The position numbers and the translations under genes are program-made. 64,000 nucleotides of DNA from Parvibaculum sp963696585. GTDB taxonomy: Bacteria; Pseudomonadota; Alphaproteobacteria; Parvibaculales; Parvibaculaceae. The stretch lies in contig CAVOKW010000004.1 in assembly GCA_963696585.1 (NCBI GenBank), positions 11,221 through 75,220 of the forward strand. Reading direction: 5' to 3'. Numbering within the stretch: the first letter of the stretch is position 1; each line of letters starts with the position of its first letter. Shown in pieces: positions 9,308-17,003 of this stretch. A model generated the notes under the pieces. That model was given only the letters and a program-made list of their open reading frames with translations. It made no database searches and was not told where the DNA came from.

Positions 9308-9383
9308 GTGGATGCCCCGCCTGAAGCGGGGCATGACGGGATTGGCGTTTTGAGATTGTCATCCCGGGATTTATTCCCGGGAT
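9308..9383. repeat. Intergenic palindromic repeat, copy 1 (two hairpins)
   Basis: Two perfect 9-bp stems lie between converging genes: ATGCCCCGC/GCGGGGCAT (9312-9320 with 9326-9334) and ATCCCGGGA/TCCCGGGAT (9361-9369 with 9375-9383). The 28 bases at 9354-9381 recur exactly at 36213-36240. The pair may also terminate transcription in both directions. Confidence 0.85.
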
Positions 9384-9406
9384 CCAGGCTTACGGGCGAA
9401 AATCAA

Positions 9407-10660
9407 TCAATCCGCAGGCTTCAGCAGCACATGTTTCTTCTTGCCGAGCGAGAGCTTGATGACGCCTTCAGGTGTGATGTCTGACTTTGTAATTATTTTC
9501 ATTGGATCGGTAATAATGGCGTTATTTACACTGACTCCTGAATTGGCCACCAATCGTCTAACTTCACCATTCGATTTAGCTAGACCAGCAATAACGAAGA
9601 CTGAAAGTATGCCAAGCCCGGCAGAAAGCTCAGCCGACGCAATCGCCACAGTCGGCAGGTCGGCACTGATCGCGCCGTCTTCAAATGCGGCGCGGGCTGC
9701 CTCAGCGGCGCGTTCAGCCTCCTCGCGGCCATGCAGCATGGCGGTTGCCTCGGTCGCAAGAATTTTCTTGGCATCATTCATTGCCGCGCCTTCGAGGCGT
9801 TCAAGGCGACTGATTTCATCCAGCGGCATTTCCGTGAAGAGACGCAGGAAGCGGCCAACATCGGCATCTTCGGTGTTGCGCCAGAATTGCCAGTATTCGT
9901 AAGGCGAGCGCATGTCCGCGTTGAGCCACACAGCACCCGACGCCGTCTTGCCCATCTTGGCGCCTGAGGAGGTGGTGATAAGCGGGCAGGTGACGGCGAA
10001 GAGCTCCATGCCCGAGACGCGACGGCCAAGGTCGATGCCATTGACGATATTGCCCCACTGATCCGAACCGCCCATCTGCAAGCGGCAGCCATAGCGGCGG
10101 TTCAACTCAACGAAGTCATAGGCTTGCAGGATCATGTAATTGAATTCGAGGAAGGAGAGCGGCTGCTCGCGTTCCAGACGCAGCTTGACGCTGTCAAAAC
10201 TCATCATGCGATTGACCGAGAAATGGCGGCCATAATCGCGCAGGAAGGGGATATATTCGAGCTTGTCGAGCCATTCGGCATTATTGACCATGATGGCATC
10301 GGTCGGGCCATCGCCGAAAGTCAGGAAGCGGTCAAAGGCCGTCCTGATCGAGGCCATATTGGCGGCAATCGTCTCGTCGGTCAGGATCTGGCGCGCTTCA
10401 TCCTTGCCGGACGGATCGCCGACCTTGGTCGTGCCGCCACCCATGACGACGATGGGCTTGTGGCCCGCCTGCTGTAAACGGCGCAGCATCATGATGCCCA
10501 TGAGATGGCCGACATGCAGGCTGGGGCCGGTGCAGTCAAACCCGATATAGGCGGTGATGGTTTCCCTGGCGGCATAGGCGTCCAGCGCTTCCGGGTCTGA
10601 AGCCTGATGGATATAACCGCGGGCGGAAAGCTCGCTCAGGAAATCGGATTTGAAGGTCAT
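9407..10660 (-). CDS. tyrS: Tyrosyl-tRNA synthetase
   Basis: A class I aminoacyl-tRNA synthetase of 417 residues that charges tRNA-Tyr. The HIGH-type motif appears as HVGH (residues 49-52), the KMSKS-type loop as KMGKT, and a C-terminal S4 RNA-binding domain covers about residues 350-415. The start at ATG 10660 gives the family's usual N-terminus (MTFKSDF); the frame is open further upstream, but those residues are not conserved-looking. Codons for about residues 354-394 (9481-9600) are strikingly AT-rich and use ATA, CTA, AGA and GTA, unlike the rest of the gene. The gene is divergent from anmK. Confidence 0.97.
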   Translation of the reverse strand: MTFKSDFLSELSARGYIHQASDPEALDAYAARETITAYIGFDCTGPSLHVGHLMGIMMLRRLQQAGHKPIVVMGGGTTKVGDPSGKDEARQILTDETIAANMASIRTAFDRFLTFGDGPTDAIMVNNAEWLDKLEYIPFLRDYGRHFSVNRMMSFDSVKLRLEREQPLSFLEFNYMILQAYDFVELNRRYGCRLQMGGSDQWGNIVNGIDLGRRVSGMELFAVTCPLITTSSGAKMGKTASGAVWLNADMRSPYEYWQFWRNTEDADVGRFLRLFTEMPLDEISRLERLEGAAMNDAKKILATEATAMLHGREEAERAAEAARAAFEDGAISADLPTVAIASAELSAGLGILSVFVIAGLAKSNGEVRRLVANSGVSVNNAIITDPMKIITKSDITPEGVIKLSLGKKKHVLLKPAD

Positions 10661-10801
10661 TGCGGCAAACTTCTGTATCTTGCTGTGAAGGCGCTGATGT
10701 ATCACGGTTCGTCACGGGTTTCACCCCGCTGTGCGCAATTTGGCGTTCCGGCCCGGCAGGCTGTCCGGACGCAAGGAAAATGCGACCATGAGAAAACGGA
10801 T

Positions 10802-11920
10802 ATGAGCCATTTGATCCGAGCCATTGGGCTGATGAGCGGCACCTCGCTTGACGGGATTGACGCCGCCATTCTGGAAACGGACGGGGTCTTTGCCGTGCGC
10901 AAGGGCGCGAGCCTTTCCCAGCCCTACAAGCCGGAAGAACGCCTGCTCCTGTCGATGGCGCTGGAAGCGGCCAAAACCTGGGAGCCGGGCGAAAAGGCGC
11001 CGGAGGAAATTGCCGAGGCTGAGCGCCACCTGACGCTTGCCCATGCGCTGGCGGTGCGGGCGCTGCTCAAACAGGCCGGGTTGAAGCCGGAGGATGTCGA
11101 GGTTATCGGCTTTCACGGGCAAACCGTGCTGCATCAGCCCGAGCGTCGCCGGACGGTGCAGATCGGCATGGGCGAGGTATTGGCCTCGCTGACCGGCATT
11201 GATGTGGTCAATGATTTCCGCGCCGCCGATGTGGCGGCTGGCGGCCATGGGGCACCGCTCGTGCCGCTTTATCATCAGGCTCTGGTGAAAAGTCTCGGCA
11301 TTCGCGAGCCGGTCGCCATCATCAATATTGGCGGCGTCTCGAACATCACCTATGTCGGCACAGGCCCGGAACTGCTGGCCTTCGATACGGGTCCGGGCAA
11401 TGCGCTGATTGACGATTGGGCGCATCGTCATACGGGCGAACCACTGGACCGCGATGGCGCCATGGCATCGGCAGGCGAAGTGGATATGGCGGCGCTCGAA
11501 GCCCTCATGACGCACGATTATTTTGAGGCGCCGCCACCCAAATCGCTCGACCGTTTTTCATTCTCGCCCGAGCCTGTGGCGGCGCTTGCGCCGGTGGATG
11601 GCGCGGCCACGCTCACCGCTTTCACGGTGGAGGCGATTGCCCGCGGCATCGCGCATATTCCCGGCGTGCCAACGCGTTTCGTGGTCTGCGGCGGTGGCAG
11701 GCGCAACCCTGAATTGATGCGGATGCTGAGCCGTCGTTTGCAGGGTGGCGTGCTGGCGGCCGAAGACCTCGGCTGGGCGGGCGATGATGTCGAGGCGGAG
11801 GCCTTTGCCTATCTCGCCGTTCGTTCCCTGCGCGGCCTGCCGCTCAGCCTGCCTGAAACGACGGGCGTTCCCACGCCCATGCCTGGCGGTGTCCATCATC
11901 GGGCAAGGCGGGTGCTTTAG
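10802..11920 (+). CDS. anmK: Anhydro-N-acetylmuramic acid kinase
   Basis: A 372-residue sugar kinase of the ASKHA fold that phosphorylates and opens 1,6-anhydro-MurNAc during cell-wall recycling, yielding MurNAc-6-phosphate. The family N-terminus GLMSGTSLDGIDAA carries the phosphate-binding loop; DFRAADVAAGGHGAPLVPL, NIGGVSNIT and DTGPGNALID are conserved blocks, and VVCGGGRRNP is the C-terminal nucleotide-binding segment. ATG 10802 is chosen because it sits just before the conserved start; the upstream extension overlaps the tyrS leader. It is divergent from tyrS, and the neighbourhood shows no murQ or other recycling gene. Confidence 0.95.
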   Translation: MSHLIRAIGLMSGTSLDGIDAAILETDGVFAVRKGASLSQPYKPEERLLLSMALEAAKTWEPGEKAPEEIAEAERHLTLAHALAVRALLKQAGLKPEDVEVIGFHGQTVLHQPERRRTVQIGMGEVLASLTGIDVVNDFRAADVAAGGHGAPLVPLYHQALVKSLGIREPVAIINIGGVSNITYVGTGPELLAFDTGPGNALIDDWAHRHTGEPLDRDGAMASAGEVDMAALEALMTHDYFEAPPPKSLDRFSFSPEPVAALAPVDGAATLTAFTVEAIARGIAHIPGVPTRFVVCGGGRRNPELMRMLSRRLQGGVLAAEDLGWAGDDVEAEAFAYLAVRSLRGLPLSLPETTGVPTPMPGGVHHRARRVL

Positions 11921-11932
11921 GCTGAACGTCAT

Positions 11933-12028
11933 TGCCGGGCCCTCACTTTGACCTAAGGGGACCCGGCAATCCAGCGCCACGAATGCTGCGCCCGTCGCCC
12001 TGGATGCCCGGATCACGTCCGGGCATGA
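11933..12028. repeat. Intergenic palindromic repeat, copy 2 (two hairpins)
   Basis: Two stems lie between the convergent anmK and hydrolase genes: ATTGCCGGG/CCCGGCAAT (11933-11941 with 11964-11972) and ATGCCCGGA/TCCGGGCAT (12006-12014 with 12020-12028). Base composition and flanks (ATTGCCGGG, GGATGCCCGG, GGGCATGACA) match the other intergenic palindromes in the window. Confidence 0.8.
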
Positions 12029-12035
12029 CAAATTT

Positions 12036-12692
12036 TCACGACTTTTCGGGACGCGCGGCGAGCCGCTTGTCGAGATAGTCGCCGATGACGCGTTGCAGCG
12101 GATCGAGATGGCTTTCAAAGAAGTGATTGGCACCCTCGATCGGGGCATGTTCGATGGTGATGCCTTTTTGCGTCTTGAGCCTGTCCACAAGCTTCAGCAC
12201 ATCAGCCTGCGGCGCGACCTGATCGGCGGTGCCGTTGATGATGATGCCGGAGGACGGGCAGGGCGCAAGGAACGAGAAGTCATACATGTTGGGCTGCGGC
12301 GCCACCGAGATGAAGCCTTCGATTTCCGGACGGCGCATCAAAACCTGCATGGCGATCCAGGCGCCGAAGGAAAAACCGCCAATCCAGCACTGAGAGGCGT
12401 CCGGATTTTGGGCTTGCAGCCAGTCCAGCGCCGAGGCGGCGTCTGACAACTCGCCAATGCCGCTGTCAAAGCTGCCCTGCGAACGGCCAACACCCCGGAA
12501 ATTGAAGCGGAGCACGGAAAAGCCACGCTGCACGAAAGCCTGAAAAAGGGCGTAGGTCACCGGGTTGTTCATGGTGCCGCCGAACTGGGGATGGGGATGC
12601 AGCACCAGTGCGATGGGGGAATTGGGCTTGCGGCTGGGATGGTGCCGACCTTCGATGCGACCGGCAGGGCCGTTGAAAATGACTTCAGGCAT
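12036..12692 (-). CDS. Alpha/beta hydrolase (COG2945 type)
   Basis: A 218-residue cytosolic alpha/beta hydrolase. The nucleophile elbow is GGFSFG, with Ser as nucleophile; the acid is probably the Asp in NGTADQVAP and the base the His in EGANHFFE, a complete triad in the expected order. An early LVLHPHPQFGGTMNN segment forms the oxyanion region. Proteins of this type are related to dienelactone hydrolases, but the substrate is unknown. It is monocistronic, divergent from iscR and convergent with anmK. Confidence 0.87.
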   Translation of the reverse strand: MPEVIFNGPAGRIEGRHHPSRKPNSPIALVLHPHPQFGGTMNNPVTYALFQAFVQRGFSVLRFNFRGVGRSQGSFDSGIGELSDAASALDWLQAQNPDASQCWIGGFSFGAWIAMQVLMRRPEIEGFISVAPQPNMYDFSFLAPCPSSGIIINGTADQVAPQADVLKLVDRLKTQKGITIEHAPIEGANHFFESHLDPLQRVIGDYLDKRLAARPEKS

Positions 12693-12994
12693 TGATTTTT
12701 CTCAGGCTTTCATGGGCCACGGGACAAGTTCCGGGCAAATCTCCGACAAGGCGTCTGGGTATTCTTTTTTGTCACAATCGCTAGTTTTTGCTGGAAAAAT
12801 GGTCCCCAGATGCTAAGTAGTTGACTGTGGCACTCGGATTACCTAGGCCATGTGCATGTCTTCCGCTGATGTTCGGTCTGGCCCGCTCTGAAAAGAGGGC
12901 GGCAAGCGACCGCAAACCAGCGGTAAGGGCACGTTCTTAACACAGGCAAAGCCCGGTTGTGCAAGGTTTTGCCTGACCTTGTGAGGAGTTTTTC
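12693..12994. other. Intergenic region between hydrolase and iscR
   Basis: No coding potential is seen. The region must hold divergent promoters; an IscR-like dyad overlaps a possible TTGACT -35 hexamer at 12821-12826. The iscR Shine-Dalgarno (GAGGAG, just upstream of the ATG) ends it. A 7-bp inverted pair AGGCAAA/TTTGCCT lies in the iscR leader. Confidence 0.6.
12817..12841 (+). promoter_or_regulatory. Candidate IscR binding site (type 1, Fe-S form)
   Basis: The imperfect dyad TAGTTGACTGTGGCACTCGG fits the E. coli type 1 IscR consensus (remembered as ATASYYGACTRWWWYAGTCRRSTAT) at 18 of 25 positions, including all of YYGACTR. It overlaps a TTGACT hexamer that could be the -35, about 150 bp before the iscR start, which fits autorepression of iscR-suf by holo-IscR. 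Site identity is inferred. Confidence 0.5.
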
Positions 12995-13474
12995 ATGAAA
13001 CTCACGACCAAAGGACGTTACGCCGTGATGGCGATGGCCGATCTGGCCCGCAATTCGGCCGGCAAGCCGGTGGCGCTGGCCGATATCGCTTCACGACAGG
13101 AGATTTCGCTCTCTTATCTCGAACAGCTCTTTGCCAAGCTGCGCCGCGGCAATCTGGTCAAAAGCGTGCGCGGGCCGGGCGGCGGTTATCTGCTCTCGCG
13201 CCATGCTGACGAGATCCGCGTCTCGGATGTCATTCTCGCGGTGGATGAACCCTTGAAGGCGACGCGCTGCGAACTGGGCTCGCCCAAGGGGTGCCTGACT
13301 TCCTCAGGGCGCTGCATCACCCATGATCTGTGGGAAGAGCTGAGCCATCAGATTCACAATTTCCTCAATGCCGTGTCGCTGGGCGATGTCATCAGCGGGG
13401 CGGTTGTGGGCCGGGCTGGCACCGAACGCGGCGCACTCGCCGCCCGCGTGCTGGGTGAAGTCGCGGCTGACTGA
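12995..13474 (+). CDS. iscR: Rrf2-family Fe-S-responsive regulator IscR
   Basis: A 159-residue winged-helix repressor. The N-terminus MKLTTKGRYAVMAMADLA is typical of IscR. Three cysteines (92, 100, 107) followed by His 110 in RCITHDLWEEL match the [2Fe-2S] ligand set of IscR, though the first spacing is longer (Cys-x7-Cys-x6-Cys). The protein should sense Fe-S status and repress the operon it heads when its cluster is loaded. A strong Shine-Dalgarno (GAGGAG) precedes the ATG. The nifS-like gene begins 49 bases downstream on the same strand and the SUF genes follow. Confidence 0.93.
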   Translation: MKLTTKGRYAVMAMADLARNSAGKPVALADIASRQEISLSYLEQLFAKLRRGNLVKSVRGPGGGYLLSRHADEIRVSDVILAVDEPLKATRCELGSPKGCLTSSGRCITHDLWEELSHQIHNFLNAVSLGDVISGAVVGRAGTERGALAARVLGEVAAD

Positions 13475-13523
13475 GCAAGCCGCTTCGCCAAGGCAAATCT
13501 TTGGATCAACCGAGTAAGCAGTC

Positions 13524-14708
13524 ATGACGCGCGCCTATCTCGATCATAATGCGACGACCACCTTGCGCCCGGAAGCGGCGCAGGCGGTTTTGCGCGCGCT
13601 TGAGATGACGGGCAATCCCGCCTCGGTTCATGGCGAAGGCCGCGCGGCGCGCAAGCTGATAGAAAATGCCCGTGTCGATGTCGCCCGGCTGGTGAATGCG
13701 GCCCCTGCCAATGTCACCTTCACGAGTGGCGGCACGGAAGCCAATCATCTGGCGCTGCATGCCGCGCTGGCGCATGGCGTCAGGCGCATTCTCATGTCGT
13801 CAATCGAACATGAGGCGATGCGCGCGCCTGCCGAGGCCTGCGGCCTGCCAGTGACACTGCTCCCGGCGGATAAGGACGGCGTCGTCGAACGCGAATATCT
13901 GGCGCGCGAACTGACGGCGGGCGAGGGCAAGCCTCTCGTCATTTTGATGCTTGCCAATAATGAGACCGGTGTCATTCAGCCTGTCGCGCAAGCCGCGCGG
14001 CTGACGCATGAAGCCGGTGGCCTTATCATCACGGACGCCGTGCAGGCTGCGGGCAAGATACCGGTCGATATTGTTTCATCTGGTGTCGATATGCTGACAC
14101 TTGCCGGCCACAAGATCGGCGCGCCCATGGGCGTCGGCGCCCTTGTCCATCGCAAGGGCCTGGCGATTGCCGCCTTGCAGATCGGCGGCGGTCAGGAGCA
14201 GCGCCGACGTGCCGGCAGCGAAAATGTTTCAGCCATCGCGGGCATGGGGGCGGCGGCGCGGGTCGCACGGGAAAACCTTGCGGACATGTCGCGCCTGCGC
14301 GAGCTGCGCGACGCCTTTGAAGCGCGCATGGCAGCCGCATTTCCCGACATGGTTTTTTTCGGCAACAAGGCGGAGCGCCTGCCCAATACCAGCTATTTCG
14401 CCATGCCAGGTCTTGAGGCCGAGCGCCTGCTGATGGCGCTTGATCTGGATGGCGTCGCGGTCAGCGCGGGTGCGGCCTGTTCTTCGGGCAAGATCGGCAA
14501 ACCCCGCGTGCTGGCGGCGATGGGTGTTGACGACGCGCTCGCCCGCAATGCGATCCGGTTGAGCCTCGGCTGGACGAGCTGCCAGGAAGATATTGACGCC
14601 TTTGTTGCGGCCTGGACGCGCCTTCATGCGCGAACGGCAGCACGGGACCCGTTGCGTGAGACAACAGATGCGGGCGCAGCCCCGCGTCTGGCAGAAGCAG
14701 GACGTTGA
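13524..14708 (+). CDS. NifS/IscS-like cysteine desulfurase
   Basis: A 394-residue PLP-dependent class V aminotransferase-fold enzyme that removes sulfur from cysteine as an enzyme persulfide. The PLP lysine is in LTLAGHKIGAPMG, substrate-binding motifs include TSGGTEANHLAL and ANNETGVIQP, and the catalytic cysteine loop is VSAGAACSSGKIG, the longer-loop group I (NifS/IscS) type rather than SufS. It ends 1 base before the sufB ATG, so it is part of the suf operon, which also carries a separate sufS. The C-terminal 25 residues are Arg/Ala-rich and unconserved in appearance. Confidence 0.93.
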   Translation: MTRAYLDHNATTTLRPEAAQAVLRALEMTGNPASVHGEGRAARKLIENARVDVARLVNAAPANVTFTSGGTEANHLALHAALAHGVRRILMSSIEHEAMRAPAEACGLPVTLLPADKDGVVEREYLARELTAGEGKPLVILMLANNETGVIQPVAQAARLTHEAGGLIITDAVQAAGKIPVDIVSSGVDMLTLAGHKIGAPMGVGALVHRKGLAIAALQIGGGQEQRRRAGSENVSAIAGMGAAARVARENLADMSRLRELRDAFEARMAAAFPDMVFFGNKAERLPNTSYFAMPGLEAERLLMALDLDGVAVSAGAACSSGKIGKPRVLAAMGVDDALARNAIRLSLGWTSCQEDIDAFVAAWTRLHARTAARDPLRETTDAGAAPRLAEAGR

Positions 14709-14709
14709 A

Positions 14710-16158
14710 ATGGCAGCCATCCGGGAAACAGTTCAGACAGTCGGCGAAGTCGAAAAATACAAATACGGCTTCTCGACCGACATTGAATCCGACAAGGCGC
14801 CACTCGGTCTCACCGAAGAAACGGTGCGCTTCATCTCTGCCAAAAAGAACGAGCCCGGCTGGCTGCTCGAATGGCGGCTCGATGCCTATCGCCGTTGGCT
14901 GACCATGGAAGAGCCGACATGGGCGAAAGTCAGCTATCCCAGGATCGACTTTCAGGACGCCTATTATTATTCGGCGCCCAAACAGAAGGCTGCGCCGACC
15001 AGTCTCGATGAAATCGATCCCAAACTTCTTGAAACCTACAAGAAGCTCGGCATTCCGCTCATCGAGCAGCAGATGCTCTCCGGCATCGCCGTCGATGCTG
15101 TTTTCGACAGCGTGTCGGTTGTCACGACCTTCAAGGAAAAGCTCAAGGAAGCCGGCGTCATCTTCTGCCCCATGTCGGAAGCGGTGCGCGACCATCCTGA
15201 GCTCGTGCGCCAATATCTCGGATCGGTTGTGCCGACCACGGATAATTATTACGCCACGCTCAATTCGGCGGTCTTTTCGGAAGGCTCCTTCGTCTATATC
15301 CCGCAAGGCGTTCGCTGTCCGATGGAACTTTCGACCTATTTCCGCATCAACGAGCGCCAGACCGGACAGTTTGAGCGCACACTCATCATTGCGGATAAAG
15401 GCTCCTATGTGAGCTACCTCGAAGGCTGCACCGCGCCCCAGCGCGATGAAAACCAGCTTCATGCCGCCGTCGTCGAACTTGTCACGCATGATGATGCCGA
15501 GATCAAATACTCGACCGTGCAGAACTGGTATCCAGGCGATGCAGATGGCAAGGGCGGCATTTACAATTTCGTGACCAAGCGTGGCGATTGCCGCGGCAAC
15601 AACTCGAAGATTTCCTGGACGCAGGTCGAAACCGGATCGGCGATCACCTGGAAATATCCAAGCTGCATCCTGCGCGGCGACAATTCGCGCGGCGAGTTCT
15701 ATTCGATTGCCATTTCCAATGGCCGTCAGCAGGTCGATAGCGGCACCAAGATGATCCATCTCGGCAAGAACACATCAAGCCGCATCATCTCCAAGGGCAT
15801 CTCGGCGGGCCATTCCTCCAACACCTATCGCGGGTTGGTGAGTGTGCATCGCAAGGCCGAAGGCGTGCGCAATTTCACGCAATGCGACAGTTTGCTGATC
15901 GGTTCGCATTGTTCGGCCCATACCGTGCCCTATATCGAAACCAGGAATCCGAGCGCGGTTCTTGAACATGAAGCAACAACATCGAAGATCAGCGACGAGC
16001 AGCTTTTCTATTGCCGCCAGCGCGGCATCGGCGAAGAAGAGGCCGTGGCGCTGATCGTCAATGGTTTCTGCCGCGATGTGTTGCAGCAATTGCCGATGGA
16101 GTTTGCGGTCGAAGCGCAAAAACTCGTCGGCATCAGTCTTGAAGGAAGTGTCGGGTGA
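14710..16158 (+). CDS. sufB: Fe-S cluster assembly scaffold protein SufB
   Basis: A 482-residue scaffold subunit of the SufBC2D complex on which [Fe-S] clusters are built. Family blocks are clear: YIPQGVRCPMELSTYFRIN, SYLEGCTAP and GVRNFTQCDSLLIG, whose Cys corresponds to the sulfur-accepting Cys of E. coli SufB; the beta-helix core follows. ATG 14710 is chosen because it lies 1 base after the desulfurase stop and gives the family N-terminus; an open extension into the desulfurase gene is a shadow. sufC follows after 95 bases that hold a palindrome. Confidence 0.97.
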   Translation: MAAIRETVQTVGEVEKYKYGFSTDIESDKAPLGLTEETVRFISAKKNEPGWLLEWRLDAYRRWLTMEEPTWAKVSYPRIDFQDAYYYSAPKQKAAPTSLDEIDPKLLETYKKLGIPLIEQQMLSGIAVDAVFDSVSVVTTFKEKLKEAGVIFCPMSEAVRDHPELVRQYLGSVVPTTDNYYATLNSAVFSEGSFVYIPQGVRCPMELSTYFRINERQTGQFERTLIIADKGSYVSYLEGCTAPQRDENQLHAAVVELVTHDDAEIKYSTVQNWYPGDADGKGGIYNFVTKRGDCRGNNSKISWTQVETGSAITWKYPSCILRGDNSRGEFYSIAISNGRQQVDSGTKMIHLGKNTSSRIISKGISAGHSSNTYRGLVSVHRKAEGVRNFTQCDSLLIGSHCSAHTVPYIETRNPSAVLEHEATTSKISDEQLFYCRQRGIGEEEAVALIVNGFCRDVLQQLPMEFAVEAQKLVGISLEGSVG

Positions 16159-16174
16159 GGAAATCGGATTTATC

Positions 16175-16211
16175 ACTTGTCACCCCCGGGGCAAGCCCGG
16201 CAATGACAAGT
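16175..16211. repeat. Palindromic element between sufB and sufC
   Basis: Outer arms ACTTGTCA/TGACAAGT (16175-16182 with 16204-16211) enclose a C/G-rich core with CCCGGGG and CCCGG. It resembles the other intergenic palindromes of the window in composition and in its TGTCA/TGACA ends, but sits inside an operon. No T-tract follows, so it more likely affects mRNA processing or stability than termination. Confidence 0.7.
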
Positions 16212-16253
16212 ATGAGAGATTCAGATGTGTGAGAACGAACGGAAGATTGCGTA

Positions 16254-17003
16254 ATGCTCGAAGTCAAAAACCTGCATGTGACTGTTGGCGACAAGGAAAT
16301 CCTGCGCGGCATCGATCTGACGATCGGCGCGGGCGAGGTCCATGCCATCATGGGCCCCAACGGCTCAGGCAAATCGACGCTTTCCTATGTGCTGTCAGGC
16401 CGCGAAGGCTATGAAGTGACGCAAGGCTCGATCACCTTCAAGGGCCGGAACCTTCTCGCCATGTCGGTTGACGAGCGCGCCAATGCAGGCGTGTTTCTCG
16501 CCTTTCAATATCCGATCGAGATTCCCGGCGTCACCACCATGACGTTTCTGAAAACGGCGCTCAATGCGCAGCGCAAGGCGCGTGGCCTGGAAGAACTTGA
16601 CGCCGTGCGCTTTCTCAAGCTGGTGCGCGAAAAGGCAAAGCCCTTGAACATCAGCGACGACATGCTGAAGCGCGCCTTGAATGTCGGCTTTTCGGGCGGC
16701 GAAAAGAAGCGCGCCGAAACCTTGCAGATGTCCATTCTGGAGCCGGTGCTGGCTGTGCTCGACGAAACAGATTCCGGTCTCGACATTGACGCGCTGAAAG
16801 TCGTGGCCGAAGGCGTCAACCGCCTGCGCTCGCCCGAACGTTCCATGATCGTCATCACACATTATCAGCGTCTGCTCGATTATATTGTGCCCGATGTCGT
16901 GCATGTGCTGTCGCGCGGTCGCATTGTGAGGACCGGCGGCAAAGACCTGGCGCTGGAACTTGAACGCACCGGCTATGCCGGATTTGGCGCGGATGCGGCA
17001 TGA
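16254..17003 (+). CDS. sufC: Fe-S cluster assembly ATPase SufC
   Basis: A 249-residue ABC-type ATPase that powers the SufBCD scaffold in the cytosol. Walker A is GPNGSGKST, the Q-loop is AFQYP, the ABC signature is FSGGEKKR, Walker B is LAVLDETDSGLD and the H-loop is VITHYQR; the DETDSGLD form is characteristic of SufC. The last four bases overlap sufD (ATGA), implying translational coupling. Confidence 0.98.
   Translation: MLEVKNLHVTVGDKEILRGIDLTIGAGEVHAIMGPNGSGKSTLSYVLSGREGYEVTQGSITFKGRNLLAMSVDERANAGVFLAFQYPIEIPGVTTMTFLKTALNAQRKARGLEELDAVRFLKLVREKAKPLNISDDMLKRALNVGFSGGEKKRAETLQMSILEPVLAVLDETDSGLDIDALKVVAEGVNRLRSPERSMIVITHYQRLLDYIVPDVVHVLSRGRIVRTGGKDLALELERTGYAGFGADAA

Noticed and set aside
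14461..15759. 432-codon leftward frame opposite sufB
   Set aside because: Shadow frame; sufB motifs define the coding strand.
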